The notes below the pieces were generated by a model. It was not told the DNA's origin and made no database searches. It worked only from the letters and a program-made list of their open reading frames with translations. Positions 43,464-52,901 of a stretch of DNA of 64,000 nt are shown here, piece after piece. The translations under genes were made by a program, and so were the position numbers. Source of the stretch: Pantoea sp. IMH (lineage in GTDB: Bacteria; Pseudomonadota; Gammaproteobacteria; Enterobacterales; Enterobacteriaceae); contig NZ_JFGT01000002.1 in the NCBI RefSeq assembly GCF_000599885.1, forward strand, positions 992,001 through 1,056,000, read 5' to 3'. Numbering within the stretch: the stretch's first letter is position 1; every line of letters begins with the position of its first letter.

Positions 43464-44777
43464 ATGCGCGCAATGCGTCTTATCCCACCTCTGGATTGTC
43501 GCGACGAAATTGCCCGGCGCCTGCAGGCGATTGCCGATCAGCATCACCTCAATGCAATCCTTGGCGTAAATGCCGCCGCGATGAGGCTGGCTGAACAATA
43601 TCAGCAGCACAGGCGGCGCGGTAATATTCTGGGTCCGCTGCATGGCATCCCGTTAATCATAAAAGATAATATCGCCTGTGCTTCCCTGCCGCTAACGCTC
43701 GGCTGTAAGGGACTGGCCTCGCTAAAGGCAACGTCTGATGCGCGGGTCATTCAGCGCCTGCGAGCAGCAGGGGCGATTATTCTCGCCAGAGCCAATATGT
43801 CTGAGTTTGCTTTTGACGTTCGCTCGCGCAGCTCGCTTGGCGGCGATGTGCTTAATCCCCTGCAACCGAAGGTGACCGCAGGCGGATCAAGCGGTGGCTG
43901 CGCCGCGGCCGTCGCGGCCGGCATGGCCGATGCGGCGCTGGGGACGGATACCGGTGGTTCGATCCGGATACCCTGTAGCTATACCGGCCTGGTGGGATTG
44001 CGACCGGCGTTCCGGCGCAGCATGCTTGAGGGCGTGGCGCCCTTATCCATCAGCAAAGATACCGTCGGCCCGATGGTGCACAGCGTGCGGGATGCGGCGA
44101 TTCTGCACGCCATTATCCATGGTGCTCAGCCAACAGAACCTGAAATCATTTCCCTGAAGTCAGTCCGCCTGGGGGTGATTAGCGCGCTGGCAGGTGAAGA
44201 TCCCGCTCAACTGAAGGTCTGGCATCAGGCGCTGGATAAGCTCCGGATGGCGGGCGCAACGATAATCGAGGTGGAGCTGCCCATTCTGACGGAGGTGGCA
44301 TCTCAGCACTGCCTGAGCCTGTATGAATTTCAGGTGGCGATCAACGGCTGGCTAAAGCAACAGCAAAATGGGCCAGCCTGCCTGCAGGCGATTATCGCCT
44401 CCGGCGACTGCCTCCCTGAATTTTTGCCGCTGCTGGAGCAGATGCTTATGTGGCGCAGCCTGAAAACGCCTGAATGGCTGAATAGCCGCCGCTTTCAGCG
44501 CCGTCTGAGCCTGAATCTGAACCACAGCGCAGAGCACCATCGTATTGATGCTTTTCTCTATCCCACCGTCGCCCGCCAGCCGGTCAGCCTTGAAAAAATG
44601 CCGCCGGGTAGCGCTCCTGAGCTGGCAGCGATCAGCGGATTGCCTGCCATCACGCTGCCCTGCGGTCAGGCGGAAAATGGCTTACCGGTCGGCCTGGAAT
44701 TGATGGCGAAAACGCGGGATGAGTCCTTTTTACTCGCTTTAGCCCTGGGGTGCGAAAGCGTTTTTCAGGGGGAGTGA
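43464..44777 (+). CDS. Amidase signature-family hydrolase
   Basis: The 437-residue protein has the complete amidase signature triad: Lys67 in GIPLIIKDNIA, Ser142 in TAGGSSGGCAAAV and Ser166 in TDTGGSIRIPCSYTGLVGLR. The Lys-Ser and Ser-Ser spacings (75 and 24 residues) are those of the family. It hydrolyses an amide to acid plus ammonia or amine. ATG 43464 follows an AGGA site. It is the last gene of the right arm, suggesting that the island substrate or an intermediate is an amide. Confidence 0.9.
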   Translation: MRAMRLIPPLDCRDEIARRLQAIADQHHLNAILGVNAAAMRLAEQYQQHRRRGNILGPLHGIPLIIKDNIACASLPLTLGCKGLASLKATSDARVIQRLRAAGAIILARANMSEFAFDVRSRSSLGGDVLNPLQPKVTAGGSSGGCAAAVAAGMADAALGTDTGGSIRIPCSYTGLVGLRPAFRRSMLEGVAPLSISKDTVGPMVHSVRDAAILHAIIHGAQPTEPEIISLKSVRLGVISALAGEDPAQLKVWHQALDKLRMAGATIIEVELPILTEVASQHCLSLYEFQVAINGWLKQQQNGPACLQAIIASGDCLPEFLPLLEQMLMWRSLKTPEWLNSRRFQRRLSLNLNHSAEHHRIDAFLYPTVARQPVSLEKMPPGSAPELAAISGLPAITLPCGQAENGLPVGLELMAKTRDESFLLALALGCESVFQGE

Positions 44778-45072
44778 GTCCAGGTTTCTCGCTGCAAGGG
44801 GCAAGGCGTGGTCGGGGGCTGGATGGGGATGGCGTGTTGGGGAGGAAGTATGAATTGCGAGCCAGGAGGGTGTTTATCGCAAGCTTTGCTTCGGCTTCCG
44901 GGAAGGCTTTAAGCTTACCGTTTTAGTATTAACATTTCAGGAGCGATTGATGTCGCAACGGAATGTAATGGGAAATCATGTTACACATGAGGCTTCTCCC
45001 CGGCCTTCGTTTTTACATTCGTTCTTCGTAGCTGGTACACTACCCGCTCCACTTTATTCGCTGAACTCACCG

Positions 45073-45405
45073 ATGTTAAAGACGTTACGTTTCATCATCC
45101 CATTGCTTGCGCTAACCGGCGTTATTGCGTTTTGGCTTATGCCGCACTACTCCGCAGAAGAAGAAAGCTACCATCGCTCGGTATTCTGCACCATCGATCA
45201 CAGCGATCCGCAGGTGTTCTTGCGTGACATGGAAAAACTTGTGGAGGATGGAAACTCTGGTTACGCGTTACGCCAGTCTCACTATATTCCTGAACTTGGT
45301 GAAAAGATGCTCAGCACCTGGCAGAAGCTTAGTGCTCAGGAGAAAGCCGCTATCAGCGAAGATCAGCAGCAATGTTATGAGATTATGAGTGAAAAACAGC
45401 GATAA
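45073..45405 (+). CDS. Small membrane-anchored hypothetical protein
   Basis: The 110-residue protein has one N-terminal helix (TLRFIIPLLALTGVIAFWLM) that is either an uncleaved signal or a membrane anchor. A soluble acidic domain with two cysteines (VFCTIDHSDPQVF and DQQQCYEIMSE) follows, possibly disulphide-bonded in the periplasm. I do not recognise the family. The start at 45073 is chosen because the hydrophobic segment begins there; upstream in-frame codons look like leader. It is monocistronic with a terminator behind it. The 295 bases before it contain only its promoter region. Confidence 0.6.
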   Translation: MLKTLRFIIPLLALTGVIAFWLMPHYSAEEESYHRSVFCTIDHSDPQVFLRDMEKLVEDGNSGYALRQSHYIPELGEKMLSTWQKLSAQEKAAISEDQQQCYEIMSEKQR

Positions 45406-45430
45406 TACTTCTGAATGACACTGGCGATGA

Positions 45431-45453
45431 AGGCTCGCGTTAACGGGCTTTTT
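45431..45453 (+). terminator. Terminator of the small membrane protein gene
   Basis: AGGCTCG pairs with CGGGCTT (two G-U pairs in RNA) around CGTTAA, followed by a T run. Confidence 0.65.
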
Positions 45454-45566
45454 CATACCTGACACATAAAAGATGTTAGGTTCATGCTAGTGAAAATACT
45501 CCGTTGTCCTAAGTGAAACTGCAACTGCTCACTCAAAGCAAACTTACCGATTTTTAAGCCAGTCAC

Positions 45567-45600
45567 TTTGATGCCAGAATCTCACGCCTCTGGCATCAAA
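45567..45600. repeat. Perfect inverted repeat downstream of cueO
   Basis: TTTGATGCCAGA and TCTGGCATCAAA form perfect 12-bp arms around a ten-base loop. It lies 38 bases beyond the cueO stop in the convergent intergenic region and may act as a hairpin terminator for the leftward transcript, although no T run follows. Confidence 0.6.
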
Positions 45601-45637
45601 ATGTCGTCCTTAACAGCAGCAGGTCAGCCGCCCGGTT

Positions 45638-47248
45638 TTACGCCTCGTCGGTCTCACCCACAGTAAAGCCCAGCATCATCCCCGTATCTTCATGTTCCAG
45701 AAGATGGCAGTGCGCCATATAGGCATGCTCTTTTGTCGCGGTATGATCAAAGCGGATCAGCACTTCGCTGCGCGCCCCTTCCACGCTGACCATATCCTTC
45801 CAGCCGCGACGATGCGGGGCCGGAGGTTTGCCGTTTTCTGACAGCAGACGAAACTGCGCGCCGTGAATATGGAACGGATGAAGCATGGCATCGCCTTCGC
45901 CGGAAAGGGTCCATTTCTCCAGTTCGCCCCGCTTCACGTTAAACGACGGCGTCGTCATATCAAAAGCCTTGCCGTTGATCTTATTCCCGTTGTGGAAATC
46001 CACTTGCCCGGCGGGCTTGCCGTGATCCATCCCGCTCATCGCACCACCATGGCCCTGGTGACCGCTGGCATGGTCTGCTGCGCCATTTCCGTGGCCGTCA
46101 CCGCTCATGCCCGCCATCGCCGCGTGGCCGTATCTTTCCATCAGCGCCAGCATCCCACGGCGGTCCAGTTCGGGGTCCATAGTGAGTTGCAGCAGGCGGC
46201 TGTTAACGTTTTCCCGTGAAGGGAGCGCAGGCACATCCACCAGCTTATCCGGGAGAGTGCCGCTGGCGAGTATGCGTAAAGGCTGGATGCTTAATAGCGG
46301 TAGCGGCTGGTTAAAGGGCACCAGCGTCATGCCCATCTGCTGCACAGGCAGGGTTTGCAGATCGAAGGCTTTGCCATCGCGGGTATCCACCAGCACTTCA
46401 AAACGTTCGCCCGGCAGCATAGGTAGCTGCTTCAGGGCGACAGGTTCAGCCAGCAGGCCGCCGTCGCTGGCGATAACATATAAGGTGCGGTTGTCGCTGG
46501 CGCTCAGGTTGAGCGAACGCGCATTGCAGCCGTTGAGTAATCTCAGGCGCAGCCAGCCGCGCGGTGCGGCGTGATGCGGATAGATAGCGCCGTTGGTCAG
46601 CATGATGTTGCCGAACCAACCTACCGCGGCGCTCATCACGTCCAGCTGATAGTCGATTTCATCGCCCGCCTCGTTGAGCCTTTTGTCCTGAAGGATGACG
46701 GGAATATCATCCACACCCCAGAGTTTGGGCAGCAGTAACTTTTCACTGGCGACGTCGCGAACCAGTACCAGACCGGCCAGTCCCTGCGCCACCTGATAGC
46801 CGGTTCGCCCATGCTGATGAGGGTGGAACCAGCAGGTAGCGGCAGGCTGGTTGGGCGTGAAGCTGACGGTGCGGGTGGCGCCGGGCGCAATCAGCGCCTG
46901 CGGGCCGCCATCTACGTCGCCCGCCAGCGCCAGTCCATGCCAGTGGACGGTGGTCGCCTCTGGCAGCGTATTCCGTACATTGATGGTAACGGGCGTGCCG
47001 CTGTCGAGCACAATCGCCGGGCCCAGCAGATCGCCGTTATAGCCCCAGGTGGAGACCGTCTTCTCCTGCCAGACTGTTTTCCCTTGCTGGGCGGTGATAT
47101 TGATCACGCCCTGCGCATCCGCCGTCAGGGTTTTCGGCAGCGGCAGGCTGACGCGGGGCTGCGCCGCCATCAGCGAACGGCTCCAGAGTGGTAACGCGCT
47201 GGCTGCCCCCATGGCGGCACTCAACTTAATAAATTCACGACGTTGCAT
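45638..47248 (-). CDS. cueO: Multicopper oxidase CueO
   Basis: The 536-residue exported cuprous oxidase protects the periplasm from copper. It starts with a twin-arginine signal ([20 protein letters not shown]). Copper ligands are in [41 protein letters not shown] and [16 protein letters not shown] (type 1, 2 and 3 sites). The methionine/histidine-rich insert (about residues 375-415) is the substrate-copper region of CueO. ATG 47248 is chosen because the Tat motif follows at once. A CueR-type promoter lies upstream. It is next to yacC-speE-speD exactly as in E. coli, although gcd is not on its other side. Confidence 0.96.
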   Translation of the reverse strand: MQRREFIKLSAAMGAASALPLWSRSLMAAQPRVSLPLPKTLTADAQGVINITAQQGKTVWQEKTVSTWGYNGDLLGPAIVLDSGTPVTINVRNTLPEATTVHWHGLALAGDVDGGPQALIAPGATRTVSFTPNQPAATCWFHPHQHGRTGYQVAQGLAGLVLVRDVASEKLLLPKLWGVDDIPVILQDKRLNEAGDEIDYQLDVMSAAVGWFGNIMLTNGAIYPHHAAPRGWLRLRLLNGCNARSLNLSASDNRTLYVIASDGGLLAEPVALKQLPMLPGERFEVLVDTRDGKAFDLQTLPVQQMGMTLVPFNQPLPLLSIQPLRILASGTLPDKLVDVPALPSRENVNSRLLQLTMDPELDRRGMLALMERYGHAAMAGMSGDGHGNGAADHASGHQGHGGAMSGMDHGKPAGQVDFHNGNKINGKAFDMTTPSFNVKRGELEKWTLSGEGDAMLHPFHIHGAQFRLLSENGKPPAPHRRGWKDMVSVEGARSEVLIRFDHTATKEHAYMAHCHLLEHEDTGMMLGFTVGETDEA

Positions 47249-47291
47249 GGTTTCTGTCCTCATCCTGTGGCCAACAGGCTGGAAGCATCCC

Positions 47292-47314
47292 CCTTCCCCT
47301 AACGGGAAGGTCAA
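47292..47314 (-). promoter_or_regulatory. CueR-dependent promoter of cueO
   Basis: Read leftward, TTGACCTTCCCGTTAGGGGA continues as AGG: a -35 element TTGACC overlaps the CueR inverted repeat ACCTTCC...GGAAGG. The following 19-20 bp spacer to a GATGCT -10 is the extended spacing typical of MerR-family activation. Confidence 0.85.
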
Positions 47315-47438
47315 GCCTCATCTCTGCTTTCATTGCACAGGGGCCGGGCAGCGGCGGGCCGCTTTTTCCCGCAAAATTGTCGGAAGCGGGCCGATAACTG
47401 TGCTAACGTCAGGCAACCGGAAATTGTTGAGAACAGTT

Positions 47439-47786
47439 ATGAAGAAAAGCCTCAAGGCTCTGCTGTTGCTGAGTCTCTTTAGCGTCTCATCGACAAGTTT
47501 TGCGCTGAGCGAGTCTGAAGCGGAAGATCTGGCGGATCTGACCGCCGTTTTTGTCTATCTGAAAAACGACTGCGGCTACCAGGAGCTGCCTGACGGGCAA
47601 ATCCGTCGCGCGCTAATCTTTTTTGCCCAGCAAAACCGCTGGGATCTGAGCAACTACGGCAGTTTTGATATGAAAGTGCTGGGTGAGGAGAGCTATCGCG
47701 ATTTGAGCGGCATCGCCGTGCCTAACGATACCAAATGTAAGTCACTGGCCCGGGATTCCCTGAGTCTGCTCGCCTACGTGAAGTAA
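47439..47786 (+). CDS. yacC: YacC family pilotin-like exported protein
   Basis: The 115-residue protein has a signal peptide (MKKSLKALLLLSLFSVSSTS) and two cysteines (LKNDCGYQ and NDTKCKSLA) in a helical domain. It has the length and pattern of E. coli YacC, a small periplasmic pilotin-like protein of uncertain role. It lies divergent to cueO and upstream of speE, the E. coli arrangement. No ribosome-binding site better than GAGAAC is seen. Confidence 0.92.
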   Translation: MKKSLKALLLLSLFSVSSTSFALSESEAEDLADLTAVFVYLKNDCGYQELPDGQIRRALIFFAQQNRWDLSNYGSFDMKVLGEESYRDLSGIAVPNDTKCKSLARDSLSLLAYVK

Positions 47787-47899
47787 CCTCCCACCCGATC
47801 CGCCCCCTGCTGATAATTTGACCGTGCAACCACGGTCAGAGTTAGCTATTATGTCGCGCCCATTTTTCGTGGCTGTTATGAGGAAGGAGAGCCCCCACC

Positions 47900-48757
47900 A
47901 TGGCCGAACAAGAAATGTGGCATGAAACGCTTCATGCCGGGTTTGGACAGTATTTCTCTGTCGATAATGTCCTGTACCGGGAGAAGACCGGGCATCAGGA
48001 TCTGATCATCTTTGAAAATGCCGCTTTAGGCCGCGTGATGGCGCTGGACGGCGTGGTACAAACCACCGAGCGTGATGAGTTCATTTATCACGAGATGATG
48101 ACGCACGTTCCACTGCTGGCGCACGGTAACGCGAAGCGCGTGCTGATTATTGGCGGCGGCGACGGTGCCATGCTGCGTGAAGTGAGCCGCCACAAAAACA
48201 TCGGGCAGATCACAATGGTGGAGATCGATGCTGGCGTGGTGACCTTTTGTAAGCAATACCTGCCAAATCACAGCGCAGGTGCCTATGACGATCCGCGCTT
48301 CACGCTGGTGATCGATGACGGGGTAAATTTCGTCAACCAGTGCAGCGATAAGTTTGATGTCATCATCTCCGACTGTACCGATCCTATCGGTCCGGGAGAG
48401 AGCCTGTTTACCTCTGAGTTTTATGAGGGATGCCGTCGCTGCCTTAATGAAAATGGCATCTTTGTGGCGCAGAATGGCGTTTGCTTCCTGCAGCAGGATG
48501 AGGCGATCAACAGCCACCGTAAGCTGAGCCACTATTTCAAGGACGTCAGCTTTTATCAGGCCGCGATCCCGACCTATTACGGCGGCATCATGACCTTTGC
48601 CTGGGCGAGTGATAATCCGGCGCTGCGCCAGATTGATGCGGAGACGCTGGCGACGCGCTTTGCTGACGCGGGCCTGAACTGCCGCTACTACAATCCGGCG
48701 ATCCATACTGGCAGCTTTGCCCTGCCACAATATCTGTTGAATGCGCTGGCCGACTGA
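47900..48757 (+). CDS. speE: Spermidine synthase
   Basis: The 285-residue enzyme transfers the aminopropyl group from decarboxylated S-adenosylmethionine to putrescine. It has [18 protein letters not shown], the acidic residues of the active site in [16 protein letters not shown] and [11 protein letters not shown], and [12 protein letters not shown]. Length and sequence match E. coli SpeE. AAGGAGAG precedes its ATG. It is transcribed with speD, which makes its aminopropyl donor. Confidence 0.97.
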   Translation: MAEQEMWHETLHAGFGQYFSVDNVLYREKTGHQDLIIFENAALGRVMALDGVVQTTERDEFIYHEMMTHVPLLAHGNAKRVLIIGGGDGAMLREVSRHKNIGQITMVEIDAGVVTFCKQYLPNHSAGAYDDPRFTLVIDDGVNFVNQCSDKFDVIISDCTDPIGPGESLFTSEFYEGCRRCLNENGIFVAQNGVCFLQQDEAINSHRKLSHYFKDVSFYQAAIPTYYGGIMTFAWASDNPALRQIDAETLATRFADAGLNCRYYNPAIHTGSFALPQYLLNALAD

Positions 48758-48784
48758 CCGGGCATTTTAAGGGGGTGAACGAAA

Positions 48785-49594
48785 TTGCAAAAGCTTAAAC
48801 TACATGGCTTCAACAACCTGACCAAAAGCCTGAGTTTTTGTATCTACGATATCTGTTACGCGAATACCGATGCAGAGCGTGACGGATACATTGCATACAT
48901 TGATGAGCAGTACAATGCTAACCGCCTGACGGAGATCCTCAGCGAAACCTGTTCGATAATCGGCGCAAACGTGCTGAATATCGCCCGTCAGGACTATGAA
49001 CCCCAGGGCGCAAGCGTGACGATCCTGGTCAGCGAAGAGCCGGTCGATCCTAAGGATATCGATAACTCCGAGCATCCCGGCCCGCTGCCGAGCGCCGTAG
49101 TGGCGCACCTGGATAAGAGCCATATCTGCGTCCATACCTACCCGGAAAGCCATCCTGAAGGCGGTTTGTGCACCTTCCGCGCAGATATCGAAGTCTCCAC
49201 CTGCGGCGTAATATCACCGCTGAAGGCGTTAAATTACCTGATCCACCAGCTTGAATCCGATATCGTCACCATCGACTATCGCGTGCGCGGCTTTACCCGC
49301 GATGTGAACGGCGTGAAGCATTACATCGATCATCAGATTAACTCCATACAGAACTTTATGTCAGAGGATATGAAGTCGATGTATGACATGATGGATGTTA
49401 ACGTCTATCAGGAAAACATGTTCCACACCAAGATGTTGCTGAAAGAGTTCGACCTTAAACATTATCTTTTCAATACCAAACCGGAAGAGCTGAGCCCCCA
49501 GGAGCATAAGCGCATTACCGATTTACTCTGGAAAGAGATGCGTGAGATTTACTACGGTCGTAATATTCCCGCCATCGGCATAAAAACGCTGTAA
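48785..49594 (+). CDS. speD: S-adenosylmethionine decarboxylase proenzyme
   Basis: The 269-residue proenzyme is of the E. coli type. The self-cleavage site is in [13 protein letters not shown], where the serine becomes the pyruvoyl group. Other conserved stretches are [20 protein letters not shown] and [11 protein letters not shown]. It starts at TTG 48785. It supplies decarboxylated SAM to SpeE in the same operon. In E. coli its downstream convergent neighbour is yacL; here nine kb of sugar-acid genes have been placed between them. Confidence 0.97.
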   Translation: MQKLKLHGFNNLTKSLSFCIYDICYANTDAERDGYIAYIDEQYNANRLTEILSETCSIIGANVLNIARQDYEPQGASVTILVSEEPVDPKDIDNSEHPGPLPSAVVAHLDKSHICVHTYPESHPEGGLCTFRADIEVSTCGVISPLKALNYLIHQLESDIVTIDYRVRGFTRDVNGVKHYIDHQINSIQNFMSEDMKSMYDMMDVNVYQENMFHTKMLLKEFDLKHYLFNTKPEELSPQEHKRITDLLWKEMREIYYGRNIPAIGIKTL

Positions 49595-49611
49595 CGCTTT
49601 TTGAGCGACAG

Positions 49612-49641
49612 AAAACGGGCGGCCTCAGGGCGGCCCGTTTT
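49612..49641. terminator. Bidirectional terminator between speD and the DeoR gene
   Basis: AAAACGGGC (49612-49620) and GCCCGTTTT (49633-49641) form the outer stem and GCC/GGC pair inside. The flanking A and T runs allow use in both directions between the convergent genes. Confidence 0.85.
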
Positions 49642-49643
49642 GG

Positions 49644-50405
49644 TTACTGCGCCAGCGTGAGGCGGAATGCGCCATCCCGCAGCGCTTCTCGCGCCTCTTC
49701 GCTGAGCTGGGAATCGGTGATGATATCCGTGAGTTCCTGCAGCGGCGCCACGCAAAACAGCGACCAGGCGCCATATTTACTGCTGTCCGCCAGCAATACC
49801 CGGCGGCGGGCGTTAAGCAGCAGATCCGCTTTCAGGCCCGCTTTCTCCTCGGTTGGCGTGGTAATTCCCTTCTCCATACTCCAGGTGTTACAGCTGACAA
49901 AAGCCACATCGGGATTGAGCTTCCTCAGCAGGCGCCGGCCATGATCGCCAATGCACGACTGGCTGGATTCATCGATACGTCCACCGATGATAGTGACTTC
50001 GATCTGCCTGAACGCCGACAGGAACAGCGCGATATGCAGGTCCGATGTGATAACCCGAAGCGGAAGATGCGTCAGCTGGCGCGCCAGTTCAAGCATTGTG
50101 GTGCCCGCATCCAGCAGCACCGCGTCGCCCGCGCTGACCAGGCTGGCGGCGGCCTGCGCAATAGCCTGCTTTTCCGGCAGATTACGCTGCATTTTTTCCA
50201 GCGTGGTCGGCTGTGAAGGGATAAAGCGGTTCAGCGTAACACCGCCATGGGTGCGGCTGATCACCCCTTCGCGATCGAGCTTAATCAAATCCCGCCGGAT
50301 GGTGGCTGGGGACGCAGCAATCGCGCTCACCAGCTGTTCGACGGTCACCAGGTTATGGCTTTTCAGATAGTCCATAATCTGTTCGAGGCGACTTTGTCCC
50401 TTCAT
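49644..50405 (-). CDS. DeoR/GlpR-family regulator
   Basis: The 253-residue protein has the DeoR-type N-terminal HTH ([40 protein letters not shown]) and a sugar-isomerase-like effector domain with [15 protein letters not shown]. It heads no operon partner upstream but its stop is followed leftward only by the terminator, so it ends the leftward operon after the kinase and dehydrogenase. It likely senses a phosphorylated sugar acid and represses both arms of the cluster. Confidence 0.92.
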   Translation of the reverse strand: MKGQSRLEQIMDYLKSHNLVTVEQLVSAIAASPATIRRDLIKLDREGVISRTHGGVTLNRFIPSQPTTLEKMQRNLPEKQAIAQAAASLVSAGDAVLLDAGTTMLELARQLTHLPLRVITSDLHIALFLSAFRQIEVTIIGGRIDESSQSCIGDHGRRLLRKLNPDVAFVSCNTWSMEKGITTPTEEKAGLKADLLLNARRRVLLADSSKYGAWSLFCVAPLQELTDIITDSQLSEEAREALRDGAFRLTLAQ

Positions 50406-50411
50406 AGGTCC

Positions 50412-51392
50412 TTATGCGAGCTGCATAGCTAGCTGAATGGAAATTGCCATGCTCTCAGACTTCGCTTTACCTGTCCAGGCAATATCAAAGGCCGTTCCGT
50501 GGTCTGCGGAGGTCCTGATAAACGGCAGTCCGGCGGTGATATTCACCCCATCATAGAAGCCCAGAAGCTTCAGCGGGATATGCCCCTGGTCGTGATACAT
50601 TGCCACCACGATGTCATACTGTCCCTCATAACACTGCAGGAAAACCGTGTCCGGTGGGCAGGGTCCAGCCACGTTCAGCCCTTTGGCTTTCATCGCTTCC
50701 ACCGATGGGGCAACAATCTTGATCTCCTCGTCGCCAAACAAGCCATTTTCGCCAGCATGCGGGTTGACGCCTGCGACGGCAATGCGGGGATTTTCAAATC
50801 CGACGCGCCTCAGGAAGGTGTCTGCCATGCCGATAACCGTTTCAATGCGCTCGCGGCCCAGCGTGTCCAGGAACTTACGCAGCGCAATATGGGTAGTAAC
50901 GTGAATGACCTTGAGACGGTCGGTATAGAGCACCATCGCATAGTCTTTGCTGTTGGTGAGCTGCGCCAGCAGCTCCGTGTGTCCCGGATAGATATGCCCG
51001 GCAGAGTGCAGCGCTTCTTTGTTCAGCGGCGCGGTAGCGATCGCCTGAACCTCCCCCGCCATGGCCAGCTCTGTCGCGCGTTTTACGCAGCGGTAGGCTA
51101 AATCGCCCGCTTCTCTCTGCACAACGCCGGGCTTCAGCGCCTCCGGATCGGCCAGCGGCTCGTCGATGACGTTGATAATGCCTGGCGCAAAATGGGCGTC
51201 GCCGATCTTATCCAGCACGCGTAACTCTGCCTGCGGAGTGATGCCCATTGCCATGATGCGGCGCAGCGTACTGGCGCAGCCTACCACTACGGCTGGCGCC
51301 CCGGAAAGCTCGCCTTCAGCCAGTGATTTGATGATGATTTCCGGGCCAATGCCCGCCGGGTCGCCCAGGGTAACCGCAATAATTTTACTCAC
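50412..51392 (-). CDS. pdxA2: PdxA2-like 4-phosphate dehydrogenase (threonate/erythronate type)
   Basis: The 326-residue protein is a PdxA paralogue: IIAVTLGDPAGIGPEIIIKS, the metal-binding histidines in HVTTHIALRKF and YHDQGHIPLK. PdxA2 proteins next to DUF1537 kinases oxidise and decarboxylate D-threonate or D-erythronate 4-phosphate to dihydroxyacetone phosphate. The GTG start at 51392 overlaps the kinase stop by eight bases with AGGAG upstream. The biosynthetic pdxA is a different gene near rsmA, which is not here. Confidence 0.9.
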   Translation of the reverse strand: MSKIIAVTLGDPAGIGPEIIIKSLAEGELSGAPAVVVGCASTLRRIMAMGITPQAELRVLDKIGDAHFAPGIINVIDEPLADPEALKPGVVQREAGDLAYRCVKRATELAMAGEVQAIATAPLNKEALHSAGHIYPGHTELLAQLTNSKDYAMVLYTDRLKVIHVTTHIALRKFLDTLGRERIETVIGMADTFLRRVGFENPRIAVAGVNPHAGENGLFGDEEIKIVAPSVEAMKAKGLNVAGPCPPDTVFLQCYEGQYDIVVAMYHDQGHIPLKLLGFYDGVNITAGLPFIRTSADHGTAFDIAWTGKAKSESMAISIQLAMQLA

Positions 51393-52692
51393 TCGCCTTC
51401 TCCTCAATAAAACGAAAAACGTCCACCAGAGTGGTGTCATCACCGAAGCCGCCAGCCTTAGTGAGCACCAGCAGATCGTCTCTTACCTTCAACAGATGGC
51501 CATACGGCACGCAGCCAGCCACCTGCCCTTTAATCTGAAAGCCCTCTGCGCCTAAACCTTTAGCGACAGCGATAGCCACATCACCGCCTGAGAGATAGAG
51601 AGCGGAGGGGGAAAACGCCTGCAGCAGCTCACGCGTTGAGTCCGCAAGAAAGGCGCAAATCTGGTCGCCCAGCTGCTGGCGGCTCAGGTTATAGCGTTCA
51701 CAGAGTGCGGTAATTTCCTGCCGCTGGCCGGACTGCTGGCAGGTGCGGATCACGCAGTGCTCCCCGCGCTGCAGGGCGCTCAACGCTCTCTGTCGCCAGC
51801 GTCCGGCATCCGGCCAGCCGGTAAAAAGTTGCCGGATATCAACATCAACGACGGTAAAGGGATGATGTGCATCAAGGCTGGCTATCTGCCGTTGCGAGAT
51901 CTCACTCATCGATCCGATAACAGCCAGCACGGGCGCGCGCCCGATCGCGGGCATCACCACAGGGGCCTCGTGCCCTCCGCCCGACAGAGAAAGACTCAGG
52001 GCATCGCTCAGCCCGGCAGCCCCCGCCAGCAAGGGACGCTGAGGAAGTTCTGCTGCCGCTGCCATGATGCGCTGCAGATCTTCTTCACTTTCGGCGTCGA
52101 TCACGATAAACCGTTCGCCACGCGCTATCGCACTGGCGAGGGCGTGACAGAGATCGGGCTGGCGAACCTGTTGCAAAGAAATCCGCCCGCTGACAAGCCC
52201 GCTCTGCTCCGCCAGCCGCTTGCTGACGCTGGCATGAAGGACCGGGGTTTTAGGATCGCTGGCATATTCCGTTTCGGTCAGCAGCACGCCATGGATAAAG
52301 CATTGACCGGCTACCGTGGTGCGCCCCAGCTTAGGTACAGCGGGCGCCACCAGTGCAGCAGGCGCCCCGCTGGCAAGCAGCGCTGCTTCAATTTCCGCGC
52401 CCGGATTACCGCGCAGCGTGGAGTCCATTTTCTTGAATATCCAGCCCGCCCGGGCGATAGCCTGCCAGCGCTCTACCGCAGACCGGGTCCGTTCAGCCGC
52501 TATCCCGCCACTGACAGCCCGGCTGTCGGTGCTAATCGCCCAGACGTCGGCCTGCTCGCCCGCAGCCTGCGTAGCAACGTCAAACAGGACGTTAACGCTT
52601 GCGCCCGCTCTGGCAAACCCGCTGCCGGCATCGTTGGCACCGGTAAAGTCATCAGCGACTACCAGCACCGGTGTGCTCCACTGCTGCAACAT
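51385..52692 (-). CDS. dtnK: DUF1537 four-carbon acid sugar kinase
   Basis: The 435-residue protein has the N-terminal substrate domain VLVVADDFTGANDAGSGFAR and the C-terminal ATP-binding domain ending in TKAGGFGDDTTLVDVFRF. This is the DUF1537 architecture assigned to D-threonate (DtnK), D-erythronate or related kinases. With the adjacent PdxA2-like enzyme it forms the standard kinase-dehydrogenase pair. ATG 52692 has AGGAGAAG upstream. D-threonate and D-erythronate specificity cannot be separated from sequence by eye; the symbol is provisional. Confidence 0.88.
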   Translation of the reverse strand: MLQQWSTPVLVVADDFTGANDAGSGFARAGASVNVLFDVATQAAGEQADVWAISTDSRAVSGGIAAERTRSAVERWQAIARAGWIFKKMDSTLRGNPGAEIEAALLASGAPAALVAPAVPKLGRTTVAGQCFIHGVLLTETEYASDPKTPVLHASVSKRLAEQSGLVSGRISLQQVRQPDLCHALASAIARGERFIVIDAESEEDLQRIMAAAAELPQRPLLAGAAGLSDALSLSLSGGGHEAPVVMPAIGRAPVLAVIGSMSEISQRQIASLDAHHPFTVVDVDIRQLFTGWPDAGRWRQRALSALQRGEHCVIRTCQQSGQRQEITALCERYNLSRQQLGDQICAFLADSTRELLQAFSPSALYLSGGDVAIAVAKGLGAEGFQIKGQVAGCVPYGHLLKVRDDLLVLTKAGGFGDDTTLVDVFRFIEEKASE

Positions 52693-52748
52693 TTCTTCTC
52701 CTGCAATCCTGGCTGAGCGAGAGTCGCCCCGACCTGTTATGATTATAT

Positions 52749-52783
52749 TCAATCACGATTGATTATATGTGAGCAAGATCAAA
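52749..52783. promoter_or_regulatory. Putative DeoR operator and CRP-like site
   Basis: TCAATC-AC-GATTGA (52749-52762) is a perfect inverted repeat in the divergent promoter region, flanked by ATAT-rich extensions. Directly beside it, TGTGAGCAAGATCAAA (52768-52783) resembles a CRP site with one good half. Both arms of the sugar-acid cluster could be controlled here. Confidence 0.5.
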
Positions 52784-52901
52784 TTAACCGAAATCGATTT
52801 GCCCTATAAATTTAGGCACTGCTCGTGAGAACAAGGCGAGTAAATGACAAAATGCAATCACCCGGCACCTTCGGGGCGTGGGCAGAGACAAGGTAAGATG
52901 A

